Shown: positions 1 through 6,620, counted from the first letter of the stretch. The stretch is DNA of 10,446 bases from CAIYRG01 sp035318785 (GCA_035318785.1 DATHDZ010000066.1:1-10446), one strand, 5' to 3'. Notes: a model not told the origin generated them from the sequence alone. Numbers and translations: made by a program.

Positions 1-637
1 GTGGAACCGCGGCGTCGAATGGTTGCGGGCGCAAGGCGCGGAGATCATCGACGTCAGCCTGCCGCACACCAAATATGCGCTGCCCGCCTATTACATCGTG
101 GCACCGGCAGAGGCTTCTTCCAATCTCGCCCGTTATGACGGTGTGCGCTACGGCCATCGCGCCTCGGGGGTCGATGATCTTATTGGTCTTTACGAACGCA
201 GCCGCGCGGAGGGCTTTGGCCGCGAAGTGAAGCGGCGCATCATGATCGGCACCTATGTGCTTTCGGCGGGTTATTACGACGCCTATTATTTGCGGGCCCA
301 GAGGGTGCGGACATTGATCGCGCAGGATTTTGCGCAATCGTTCCAGCGTTGCGACGTGCTGCTGACGCCGGCGACGCCGTCACCGGCCTTTGCGGTCGGC
401 GCGAAGACCGACGATCCGGTGTCCATGTATTTGAACGACGTGTTCACGGTGACGGTCAATCTCGCAGGGCTGCCGGCGATCTCGGTTCCGTCCGGTCTCT
501 CCCATGACGGATTGCCGCTCGGGCTTCAAATCATCGGCAAGGCCTTTGACGAGGCAACGGTGCTGCGCGCCGGCCGCGCTATTGAGACGGCGGCGGACTT
601 CAGGTCCGCTCCGCAAGCCTGGTGGAGGCCCGCATGA
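1..637 (+). CDS. gatA: Aspartyl/glutamyl-tRNA(Asn/Gln) amidotransferase subunit A, C-terminal part
   Basis: GatA is the glutaminase/amidase subunit of GatCAB. It releases ammonia from glutamine, which GatB uses to convert Asp-tRNA(Asn) or Glu-tRNA(Gln) to the amide form in the cytoplasm. The window begins inside the gene. The frame is open from base 2, and the TTG at 23 is an internal Leu codon, not a start. About 211 residues are visible, and they match the C-terminal half of the amidase-signature fold. Recognisable GatA stretches are SLPHTKYALPAYYIVAPAEA, EASSNLARYDGVRYG, LLTPATPSPAF and NLAGLPAISVPSGL. The catalytic Ser-cisSer-Lys residues lie upstream of the window and cannot be checked. 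The TGA stop at 635-637 overlaps the gatB start as ATGA, so the two are translationally coupled. The identification is firm and only the 5' end is missing. Confidence 0.96.
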   Translation, partial: WNRGVEWLRAQGAEIIDVSLPHTKYALPAYYIVAPAEASSNLARYDGVRYGHRASGVDDLIGLYERSRAEGFGREVKRRIMIGTYVLSAGYYDAYYLRAQRVRTLIAQDFAQSFQRCDVLLTPATPSPAFAVGAKTDDPVSMYLNDVFTVTVNLAGLPAISVPSGLSHDGLPLGLQIIGKAFDEATVLRAGRAIETAADFRSAPQAWWRPA

Positions 638-2118
638 GCGTGCAACCCCAGCGCAACACCAAGCTGATCGAAGGCGCCACGGGATCGTGGGAAATCGTCA
701 TCGGGATGGAGGTACATGCGCAGGTTTCCTCGAAGTCGAAACTCTTTTCGGGCGCGTCCACAGAATTCGGCGCAGAGCCCAATTCGCAGGTGAGCCTTGT
801 CGATGCCGCAATGCCCGGCATGCTTCCGGTGATCAATCGCTATTGCGTCGAGCAGGCCGTGAAGACGGGCCTGGGACTCAAGGCGAAGATCAATCTCCAT
901 TCGGTGTTCGACCGGAAGAACTATTTCTATCCCGATCTTCCGGCCGGCTATCAGATCTCGCAATACAAGCAGCCGGTGGTGGGGGAGGGAGAGATCCATA
1001 TCGATCTCGCCAATGGCGAGAACGTGCTCGTGGGGATCGAACGGCTGCATCTCGAGCAGGATGCGGGCAAGAGCCTGCACGATCAGCACCCCGATCAGAC
1101 CTACATCGATCTGAACCGGGCGGGTGTTGCCTTGATGGAGATTGTCAGCCGTCCCGATATGCGATCCTCGGAAGAGGCTGCGGCGTTCCTACGCAAGATG
1201 CGAGCGATCCTGCGCTATCTCGGCACCTGCGATGGCAATATGGAGGCGGGCTCCATGCGCGCCGACGTGAACGTATCGGTGCGCAGGCCGGGGGCGGAGC
1301 TGGGCACGCGCTGCGAGATCAAGAACGTCAATTCCATGCGCTTCGTGGTTCAGGCCGTGGAGTACGAGGCGCGGCGTCAGATCGACATCCTGGAGGCAGG
1401 CGGCAGCATCCGTCAGGAAACGCGGCTGTTCGACTCCAAGAACGGTGAGACCCGCCCGATGCGTTCCAAGGAAGAGGCGCATGATTACCGCTATTTCCCC
1501 GATCCCGATCTCCTGCCTCTGACTTTCGATCAGGCATGGGTGGATGAGCTCGCGCAGCATTTGCCCGAACTGCCGGACGACAAGAAGCTGCGTTTCATGA
1601 AGGCCGGGCTTTCCGCCTACGACGCTGCTGTGCTCGTGAGCGAGAAGGAAGCCGCAGACTATTTCGAAACGATGGTGGCGGAAGGAGCAGAGGCCAAAGC
1701 TGCAGCCAACTGGCTGAACAACGAATATTTTGGGCGGCTCAACAAAGCGGGTCTGACGATCTCATCAGGTCCGATATCCGCCAAGGCGGCGAGCCTGACG
1801 GTTTCGCTCGTTGCGTCGAACGTGATCTCAGGAAAAATCGCCAAAGAGCTCACTGACATTATTTGGCGTGAAGGGGGCGATCCTCGCGAGATTGTGGACA
1901 GGCTCGGACTGCGCCAAGTCTCCGATACAGCTGCGATCGAGAGTGCGGTCGATGCGGTCCTCGCCGCCAATCCCGAAAAGGTCGAAGAGGTGAGAGCGAA
2001 ACCCAAAGCGGCAGCTTGGTTCGTCGGTCAGGTGCTGAAAGCCACCCAAGGAAAAGCGAATCCGCAGGTCGTAAATGCGATTTTAAGGCGACGCTTAAAC
2101 TTGCCCGAAGAGGGGTGA
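634..2118 (+). CDS. gatB: Aspartyl/glutamyl-tRNA(Asn/Gln) amidotransferase subunit B
   Basis: GatB is the kinase/transamidase subunit of GatCAB. It phosphorylates the Asp or Glu carried on misacylated tRNA with ATP and then amidates it. The protein has 494 residues, normal for the family. Motifs seen are GMEVHAQ at residues 24-30, FDRKNYFYPDLPAGYQISQ at about 92-110, DLNRAGVALMEIVSRPD, MRADVNVSVR and GTRCEIKNVNS. The C-terminal part is the YqeY-like tRNA-binding tail, ending in VVNAILRRRLNL. I chose the ATG at 634 because GGAGG at 624-628 sits five bases upstream and the ATG overlaps the gatA stop. An in-frame GTG at 622 would leave no such site. GatC is not in the window. Third-codon-position GC appears to fall somewhat toward the 3' end, but I see no frameshift. 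Confidence 0.97.
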   Translation: MSVQPQRNTKLIEGATGSWEIVIGMEVHAQVSSKSKLFSGASTEFGAEPNSQVSLVDAAMPGMLPVINRYCVEQAVKTGLGLKAKINLHSVFDRKNYFYPDLPAGYQISQYKQPVVGEGEIHIDLANGENVLVGIERLHLEQDAGKSLHDQHPDQTYIDLNRAGVALMEIVSRPDMRSSEEAAAFLRKMRAILRYLGTCDGNMEAGSMRADVNVSVRRPGAELGTRCEIKNVNSMRFVVQAVEYEARRQIDILEAGGSIRQETRLFDSKNGETRPMRSKEEAHDYRYFPDPDLLPLTFDQAWVDELAQHLPELPDDKKLRFMKAGLSAYDAAVLVSEKEAADYFETMVAEGAEAKAAANWLNNEYFGRLNKAGLTISSGPISAKAASLTVSLVASNVISGKIAKELTDIIWREGGDPREIVDRLGLRQVSDTAAIESAVDAVLAANPEKVEEVRAKPKAAAWFVGQVLKATQGKANPQVVNAILRRRLNLPEEG

Positions 2119-2153
2119 TTCGTCCCGCAATGTCCGTTTTTGCCTTTTCGGGC
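2103..2153 (+). other. Imperfect long-loop stem spanning the gatB stop codon
   Basis: GCCCGAAGAGG (2103-2113) can pair with CCTTTTCGGGC (2143-2153), giving 11 pairs including one G-U, around a 29-base loop that contains the gatB stop. No run of T follows. It may be a weak 3'-end structure for the gatAB transcript or a chance match. I do not call it an intrinsic terminator. Confidence 0.25.
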
Positions 2154-2203
2154 CAGTGTCAAGCCTAACCCGCCATTTTTCGTCCGTACCCGGAGGATGC
2201 TCT

Positions 2204-2246
2204 AAAACATAATAAAATATTGGGTTTCTCGTTTTTTCGGTTGACA
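2204..2246 (+). promoter_or_regulatory. Candidate promoter of the histone H1-like gene (-35 box with AT-rich upstream tract)
   Basis: A consensus TTGACA lies at 2241-2246. It is preceded by an A/T-rich stretch (about 2204-2240, including AAAACATAATAAAATATT) that resembles an UP element and stands out in this GC-rich window. The -10 is not clear: TATTGC at 2271 is too far at 24 bases, and the sequence 17 bases downstream is GGCTTG. The tandem TTTGGGC TTTGGGC (2253-2266) fills the spacer. It is the only strong -35 match in the 241-base gap between gatB and the next gene. Confidence 0.35.
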
Positions 2247-2314
2247 GCGGATTTTGGGCTTTGGGCTTGGTATTGCTTCGTTAATACAACCTCCGCATAT
2301 TTCTCAACGTTTTT

Positions 2315-2337
2315 GGGGGGCACGTGTTGTGCCGCCC
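2315..2337 (+). promoter_or_regulatory. Leader hairpin before the histone H1-like gene
   Basis: GGGGGGCAC (2315-2323) pairs with GTGCCGCCC (2329-2337) with one G-G mismatch around the loop GTGTT. The hairpin follows TTTTT and ends seven bases before the Shine-Dalgarno GAGGGAG (2345-2351). It could tune translation or transcript stability. No known riboswitch class is recognisable. Confidence 0.4.
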
Positions 2338-2359
2338 ATCTCTAGAGGGAGTCGTTTCA

Positions 2360-2614
2360 ATGCCGATGACTGCAAAGAGAAAGCCTGCACGTAAGAAAGC
2401 TGCGAAGAAGCGGACCACGGTTCGTAAGGCCGCAGCGAAGAAGCCGGCGCGCAAGACCGCGAAGAAGGCCGGCCGTAAGACAGCAAAGAAGAAAACCGCG
2501 AAGCGGAAAGTTGCGAAGAAAGCAACACGGAAGCCTGCTCGTAAAGCAGCGAAAAAGCCCGCCAAACGGCGGACGGCAAAGAAGGCCGCCGCTCCTGCAG
2601 CGCCAACGATGTAG
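2360..2614 (+). CDS. Small histone H1-like, Lys/Ala-rich DNA-binding protein
   Basis: The 84-residue protein resembles the low-complexity basic tails of bacterial H1-like nucleoid proteins (HctB/AlgP-type KAAKK and KPARK repeats). I count 27 Lys, 11 Arg and no Asp or Glu. The body is a run of short units such as KPARK, KKAAKK, KTAKK and KRKVAKK, ending in a neutral Ala-Pro tail (AAAPAAPTM). There is no globular domain, signal peptide or membrane segment. By family analogy it should bind DNA or RNA non-specifically by charge in the cytoplasm. The start is ATG 2360, eight bases after GAGGGAG (2345-2351); ATG 2366 is an alternative two codons in. It has its own upstream region and a stem-loop after its stop, so it may be a single-gene transcript. 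Such repeats are prone to false matches, so the molecular role is inference. Confidence 0.8.
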   Translation: MPMTAKRKPARKKAAKKRTTVRKAAAKKPARKTAKKAGRKTAKKKTAKRKVAKKATRKPARKAAKKPAKRRTAKKAAAPAAPTM

Positions 2615-2637
2615 GCGCTTTCGGGTGGTAAGGCATA

Positions 2638-2668
2638 GGCCGCGGTTCCTCTTCGGAGGGCCGCGGCC
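2638..2668 (+). terminator. Strong stem-loop with UUCG tetraloop after the histone-like gene
   Basis: GGCCGCGG (2638-2645) pairs perfectly with CCGCGGCC (2661-2668). Inside, CCTC (2648-2651) pairs with GAGG (2656-2659) around a TTCG loop closed by C-G, the classic extra-stable cUUCGg tetraloop. One T bulge and one possible G-U pair join the two stems. It lies 24 bases after the TAG stop. The following bases are TGCCCGCC rather than a T run, so it is either an atypical terminator or a 3'-end protecting hairpin. Confidence 0.6.
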
Positions 2669-2776
2669 TGCCCGCCGCCCTTATTAATCTCCCCACCTTC
2701 TCCTCGATCCCGACATTTGCTGCCCCTAGCCTGTTCGCGCTAAAGCACGGCGCGTTGGCGGCCCGTCGAGGATCTG

Positions 2777-3619
2777 ATGCCAAAAACCCGCTCGAAGACC
2801 GGTGCGCGTCCAGCGCCTGCAAAGTTACGTTCCGCTGTAAAACCCAGGAAAAACACCGCAAAAAGGGTGACGCCGAAGCCAACTCTGGCGGCGCGTAACG
2901 GGCGTTCCTCAAAGGGCCAGCGCCCGATCGAGCTCTATTTCTGGCCGACGTCGAACGGCCTGAAGATCAGCATCATGCTTGAGGAATGCGGCCTTCCCTA
3001 TGAGCTCAAGCCGATCAACATCAATCGCGGCGAGCAGTTCGCGCCCGATTTTCTGGCCATGTCGCCGAACAATCGCATTCCCGCGATTCTGGATCCCGAC
3101 GGCCCGGGCGGCAAGCCGATCGCGGTCTTCGAATCCGGCGCGATCCTTCAATATCTCGGGCGCAAGACCGGCAAGTTCTATCCCAAGGACGAGCGCCGCC
3201 GGACCGAAATCGATCAATGGTTGTTCTGGCAGGTGGGCGGATTGGGACCGATGGCCGGGCAGGCGCATCATTTCCGCGGCGATGCGCCGGAACAGATTCC
3301 CTATGCGATTGGGCGCTACACCGACGAGGTCAACAGGCTCTACGGCGTCATGAACAAGCGGCTCGCCACCCGGGATTATCTCGCCGGCAATTACTCCATC
3401 GCCGACATGGCCTCTTGGGGATGGTCGCGCAATTGGAAACGGCAGGGCCAGAACATCGACGATTTTCCCCATTTCAAAGCCTGGTTCGAACGCGTCGGCG
3501 CGCGTCCAGCGGTGATGCGCGGCGCCATGGTTGGCGCCTATTTGCGCGATCCCAATTATCAGATCGGCAAAGATCCCGTTGCGATCAAAATTCTCTTCGG
3601 GCAACGCGCACGCGGATAA
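2777..3619 (+). CDS. Glutathione S-transferase family protein (YfcG/YghU type) with basic N-terminal extension
   Basis: The 280-residue protein carries a YfcG/YghU-like glutathione transferase from about residue 50. E. coli YfcG is a glutathione-dependent disulfide-bond oxidoreductase; that activity is inferred here. The thioredoxin-like half has YFWPTSNGLK (residues 54-63; the TSN corresponds to the TPN that contacts glutathione in YfcG), SPNNRIPAI with cis-Pro 102, and ESGAI at 119-123. The helical half has QWLFWQVGGLGPMAGQAHHF, IPYAIGRYTDEVNRLYGVMN and NYSIADMASW, all typical of this subfamily. Residues 1-49 are extra: 8 Lys and 8 Arg with no acidic residue, and no hydrophobic core for a signal peptide. 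I chose ATG 2777 because GAGGA (2768-2772) precedes it. The next in-frame alternative, GTG 2867, would remove most of the tail but has poorly spaced AAAAGG. The tail resembles the histone-like protein just upstream. Confidence 0.9.
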   Translation: MPKTRSKTGARPAPAKLRSAVKPRKNTAKRVTPKPTLAARNGRSSKGQRPIELYFWPTSNGLKISIMLEECGLPYELKPININRGEQFAPDFLAMSPNNRIPAILDPDGPGGKPIAVFESGAILQYLGRKTGKFYPKDERRRTEIDQWLFWQVGGLGPMAGQAHHFRGDAPEQIPYAIGRYTDEVNRLYGVMNKRLATRDYLAGNYSIADMASWGWSRNWKRQGQNIDDFPHFKAWFERVGARPAVMRGAMVGAYLRDPNYQIGKDPVAIKILFGQRARG

Positions 3620-3737
3620 ATCCTAACGCGCATTAACAAAACCCCTCGGCAACGTTAACGCCCCTTTAGGGAAAATCTTTCCATCATCACTTCGTCACGC
3701 GGGTGGCGTTGAATGAACGCGCTCATCTGGTGGGGGG

Positions 3738-3776
3738 ACCGGTCATCCGGTCATAGTTGCAGCCGGCGAGCCGGCT
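3738..3776 (+). promoter_or_regulatory. Two small hairpins and a tandem octamer in the leader of the Sel1 gene
   Basis: ACCGG-TCAT-CCGGT (3738-3751) is a 5-bp hairpin. It overlaps a tandem direct repeat of CCGGTCAT (3739-3746 and 3747-3754). AGCCGGC-GA-GCCGGCT (3761-3776) is a perfect 7-bp inverted repeat ending five bases before the Shine-Dalgarno GAGGGAG (3782-3788). Together they suggest a structured leader. Which protein or RNA uses it, if any, is unknown. Confidence 0.4.
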
Positions 3777-3796
3777 CAGTTGAGGGAGACACGCGC

Positions 3797-4066
3797 ATGA
3801 GCTATCTCGATTGCGATGCGCTTACGAATTATGAATCGGAAGCGCGCAGTGGGCGCCCGGATGCGCTTTACAGTTTGGGATTGGCATATTCGACAGGACA
3901 GGGCGTCGGCGTGGATTACGTCGCGGCCCACAAATGGTTCAATCTTGCGGCCATGAAGGGCGTCGACGAGGCGCGAGCATGGCGGGCACAACTTTCGCGG
4001 GAAATGAGCGCGGTGCAAATCGCCGAGGCACAGCGTCAAGCTCGTGAGTGGCTGCTGAAACACTAA
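3797..4066 (+). CDS. Small Sel1-repeat protein
   Basis: The protein has 89 residues with one Sel1-like (TPR-related) repeat at about residues 21-56: PDALYSLGLAYSTGQGVGVD followed by YVAAHKWFNLAAMKG. A charged helical tail with SAVQIAEAQRQAREWL follows. Sel1 repeats are protein-interaction helices; small cytoplasmic proteins of this form occur in alphaproteobacteria without an assigned role. No signal peptide is visible. I chose ATG 3797 because GAGGGAG (3782-3788) lies eight bases upstream. An in-frame ATG at 3713 would add 28 residues of atypical sequence (WWGDRSSGHSCSRRAGS) running through the leader hairpins, and it lacks a good ribosome site. The TAA stop at 4064-4066 is one base from the stop of the convergent transglycosylase gene, so the two transcripts probably overlap at their 3' ends. 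Confidence 0.85.
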   Translation: MSYLDCDALTNYESEARSGRPDALYSLGLAYSTGQGVGVDYVAAHKWFNLAAMKGVDEARAWRAQLSREMSAVQIAEAQRQAREWLLKH

Positions 4067-4067
4067 A

Positions 4068-6431
4068 TTATCGCGGCGCGGACTGCCCAGGCGCGAGGGA
4101 TTTTGCAGCTGCCGGCGTTATCGTCGCGTTATCGGGGATAGGTACCGGCACCGGCCTTGCCGCTGCAATCTCGACGCCGCCCGGCCGATACAGATCGGCC
4201 AGAATCCCAAGCCGTTGATCGCTGTTGCTCAACCGATTGCGATAGACCTCGAGATTTTCGATCACGCGCTGCACATAATTGCGCGTCTCGGGGAACGGAA
4301 TGGACTCGATCCAGTCGATCGGATCCACGCCGGGATCGCGCGGATCGCCAAAGGTCTCGACCCAATTGCGCACATTCGTCGGGCCCGCATTGTAGGACGC
4401 GATGCCCAGTACATAGGAGCCGCTCCAGCGGTCAAGATATTCGGCGAGGGTCGCCATGCCCAATTGCATGTTGTAGGACGGATTGGCCGTCAAATCATTC
4501 TGCCGATAAGCCATGCCCCGCATGGTCGCGGCGTGTTTGGCCGAAGCAGGCATCAACTGCATCAAGCCGCGAGCGCCGGCGCTGCTCACCGCGGTCGGAT
4601 CGAATTCGCTCTCCTGACGGGCAAGGCCGAGAACCAGGGCTGGCTCGGGCGCACCCCCCGACATTTGCGGCGTCGCCATCACCGGATGGAGATAGGAGAG
4701 AAGATTCAGGCCGCTATAGCTCGCATTCTTCGCCACCCTGACGCTCATGGCCGGATCGCCGCTCGCGCCCATCAGCTCCGCCAGCAATTGCAGCCGCTTG
4801 GGCTCGGGCGGATCGCTGGCGATGCTCAGCGCGAAGAGGCGCATCGTGCTGCGATCGCCGAAATTCGCCAGCAGCCGAATAGCTTTGACGCGATCATCCG
4901 CGTCGAAAGCGGCGCGTTCGACGGGGGAGGGCTCCGAAGCAGCCGCATTCACATGGAGCACGGGATTGGCTGTGATTTTTGCGACGGCGAGCTGCCCGTA
5001 GAAGGTCGCGGAATGTTGTGCGGCCAAGCGGTACTCCGTCAGCGCATCGGCCGGGGCACCCATCGCTTCCGCGGTACGGCCGAGCCAGTAATGCGCGCGC
5101 GCGACGCTGATGGGATAGGTGACCCCCTTCGCCAGCCGATCGAAATGGTTGAGCGCGAGATCGGGCTTGTGCAGCGATTGCAGGGCAATCCACCCGGCCA
5201 GGAATTCGGCTTCCATGAAACTGGCGCCTGAATCTGCGTCCAGCGCCGGTAAGGAGGCGAGCTGATAGGCCAGATCCGGCTTGCGCGCTTTCAATGCGTC
5301 GCGCGCCATGATTCCGCGTTCCGCTGCCCAACGTTCCGGCAGAACGAGGTCCTCTTTGTTCGACGGTGCGGTGGCCATCAAAGCCCACGCGGCTTCGTCA
5401 TCGCCGCGGCGGCGCAACGTGCGCGCTGCATCGAACACCAATTCCGGGTCGCTCCGGGCGGATTCGGGAAGCGACGCAACCAGCGCTTTCACTGTCGCGT
5501 TGGAAGCGCCGGCTTTAATCTTGAGCCGCACATTTGCCACACGCTGGGTTGCCGAATCGACGCGCCGCAATTGACGATTTGCACCGACGGTATCCTCGCG
5601 CGCCAGCAAGCGGTCGAGCCGCGCCTTCTGGTCCGCCGGGCTGAGAAGATCGCCATGGGCGGCGACAATCTGGTTCTCATCAAAGGGTGAGAAATTGTAG
5701 TCGATCCACGCTTTGCGGATGAGGGCAGCGCCTTCATCGCGCCGGGCGGTCGCCATCAAGGCCTCGCCGAGCCGGATCATTCCCGTACCCGAACGCGGCG
5801 TGCGATTCCCGTACCAGCTCACCACGTTTCTCGGATCGAGATCGATCGGCATGGCCTTTTCCGCGCGGATCGCCAGTGCGTCGCGCCGCGGCCAGCCGGG
5901 ATGCTCGTTCAGGAACGCATTGATGGTCTCGAAATTGGCGCCGCTCGTCTCTTCGAGCACGTAGCGCCATTCGATGATGAGTCTTCCGATCGGATTGCCT
6001 GCCTCGGCCGCGAGCAGCCGTGCGCGGTTCCAATCACGACCCGCCGCGGCGAAGGCCTGTTGCAAAAGCGCGTATTCACCTGAGTTCGCGGTGCCTGAGG
6101 CAAACGCCGGTTTGGCGACGGGCATCGGCACCCGATCTTGTATCGGCGCCATCATGCGCACACCCGGCATGCTGGGCGCATCGAACACGGCATCGGGCGG
6201 TGCGGGTACAGCTTCAGGCGCGGGCAACCGATCGGGTATGGGCGCCATCATGCGCACGCCCGGCATGCCGGGTGCATCGAACACGGCATCCGGCGGGGCT
6301 GGTGTAACTTGAGGCGCGTCGCTGTCTTGCGCCTGCGCGTACTCCATCATGGCGGAGGGCGGTGCACCCAGTGCAATCATGAAGGCGGCCGGGAAAACTC
6401 GACGGCGTATGGACGGCAATTTGCGGCGCAA
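4068..6431 (-). CDS. slt: Soluble lytic murein transglycosylase (Slt70-like) precursor
   Basis: The enzyme cleaves the glycan strands of peptidoglycan in the periplasm, leaving 1,6-anhydro-muramyl ends. The SLT domain is C-terminal: ALVLGLARQESEFDP holds the catalytic Glu (about residue 607 of 787; codon at 4613-4611). It is followed by AGARGLMQLMP, YNMQLGMATLAEYLDRW, GIASYNAGPTNVRNW and the Slt-type WIESIPFPETRNYVQRV. The middle is a long alpha-helical superhelix of the Slt70 U/L-domain kind, with AHYWLGRTAEAMG and neighbours. The N-terminus reads as a Sec signal (RRKLPSIRRR, then a short hydrophobic stretch, ending near AQAQ). Next comes a Pro-rich segment duplicated at residues 44-107, then the helical domain. 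I favour the TTG at 6431, with GGGGA just upstream. ATG 6380 would lose the basic n-region. The frame is open farther upstream, over the dapA start, but that part does not look like protein. The gene is longer than E. coli Slt70 (about 645 residues). Confidence 0.88.
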   Translation of the reverse strand: MRRKLPSIRRRVFPAAFMIALGAPPSAMMEYAQAQDSDAPQVTPAPPDAVFDAPGMPGVRMMAPIPDRLPAPEAVPAPPDAVFDAPSMPGVRMMAPIQDRVPMPVAKPAFASGTANSGEYALLQQAFAAAGRDWNRARLLAAEAGNPIGRLIIEWRYVLEETSGANFETINAFLNEHPGWPRRDALAIRAEKAMPIDLDPRNVVSWYGNRTPRSGTGMIRLGEALMATARRDEGAALIRKAWIDYNFSPFDENQIVAAHGDLLSPADQKARLDRLLAREDTVGANRQLRRVDSATQRVANVRLKIKAGASNATVKALVASLPESARSDPELVFDAARTLRRRGDDEAAWALMATAPSNKEDLVLPERWAAERGIMARDALKARKPDLAYQLASLPALDADSGASFMEAEFLAGWIALQSLHKPDLALNHFDRLAKGVTYPISVARAHYWLGRTAEAMGAPADALTEYRLAAQHSATFYGQLAVAKITANPVLHVNAAASEPSPVERAAFDADDRVKAIRLLANFGDRSTMRLFALSIASDPPEPKRLQLLAELMGASGDPAMSVRVAKNASYSGLNLLSYLHPVMATPQMSGGAPEPALVLGLARQESEFDPTAVSSAGARGLMQLMPASAKHAATMRGMAYRQNDLTANPSYNMQLGMATLAEYLDRWSGSYVLGIASYNAGPTNVRNWVETFGDPRDPGVDPIDWIESIPFPETRNYVQRVIENLEVYRNRLSNSDQRLGILADLYRPGGVEIAAARPVPVPIPDNATITPAAAKSLAPGQSAPR
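6111..6302 (-). repeat. Two tandem 96-bp repeats coding for a Pro-rich linker in Slt
   Basis: Two head-to-tail units of 96 bp (6302-6207 and 6206-6111 on the minus strand) encode 32 residues each. The shared protein core is PAPPDAVFDAP-x-MPGVRMMAPI-x-DR. At the DNA level, GGCGCCATCATGCGCAC recurs at 6145 and 6241, exactly one period apart. The copies differ at scattered positions, so the duplication is not brand new. It lies just after the signal peptide, in a likely flexible periplasmic linker. Confidence 0.9.
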
Positions 6432-6481
6432 GATAATCCCCGCCTCGTTACTGATACATGGTCGCGCCGCTGTCCTCGGCG

Positions 6482-6560
6482 GAGTCGGAGCGAACAATAT
6501 CAATGATGTACGAGACCCGCCACCCGGGTTCCCGGTTTTGTGAATCGATCGAAGCGAATC
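6482..6560. promoter_or_regulatory. Three GANTC (CcrM-type) sites in the slt/dapA divergent region
   Basis: GAGTC (6482-6486), GAATC (6542-6546) and GAATC (6556-6560) lie within the 189-base gap between the divergent slt and dapA starts. About 0.7 would be expected by chance in that length at even base composition. GANTC is the site of the alphaproteobacterial cell-cycle methyltransferase CcrM, whose marks can affect transcription, for example through GcrA. Function here is inference. Confidence 0.35.
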
Positions 6561-6561
6561 T

Positions 6562-6589
6562 TTGCGTGGCTGGGGGCGGGGGGCTAAGG
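6562..6589 (+). promoter_or_regulatory. Weak candidate dapA promoter
   Basis: TTGCGT (6562-6567) and CTAAGG (6584-6589) are 16 bases apart, about 30 bases before the dapA ATG. The -35 half is a fair match to the alphaproteobacterial housekeeping consensus and the -10 half is poor. The spacer is a G-rich run (GGGGGCGGGGGG). Confidence 0.25.
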
Positions 6590-6620
6590 TCCGGCAACGC
6601 CATTTTTCGGGATTGAATGA

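Noticed and set aside
504..1448. A 314-codon open frame on the plus strand overlapping gatA and gatB
   Set aside because: It is a shadow frame of gatB in GC-rich DNA. Its product is Arg/Gly-rich without recognisable motifs, whereas gatB in the other frame is unmistakable.
2304..2912. A 202-codon minus-strand frame over the histone-like gene
   Set aside because: It is Ser/Leu/Pro/Arg-rich, the complement of AAG/GCC-type codons, and crosses the stem-loop and the start of the transferase gene. There is no ribosome site or domain.
3634..3661. Possible CtrA box from the two TTAAC motifs after the transferase gene
   Set aside because: The TTAA elements are 18 bases apart, not the seven required by TTAA-N7-TTAA.
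4215..5231. A 338-codon open frame on the plus strand opposite slt
   Set aside because: It lies wholly antisense to a clear Slt enzyme. Its product is His/Arg/Ile-rich without a domain, as expected from the complement of GC-rich codons.
6522..6536. CCGGG-TT-CCCGG followed by TTTT as a terminator
   Set aside because: The arms are only five bases with a two-base loop, and it lies upstream of both divergent genes, where no transcript needs ending.
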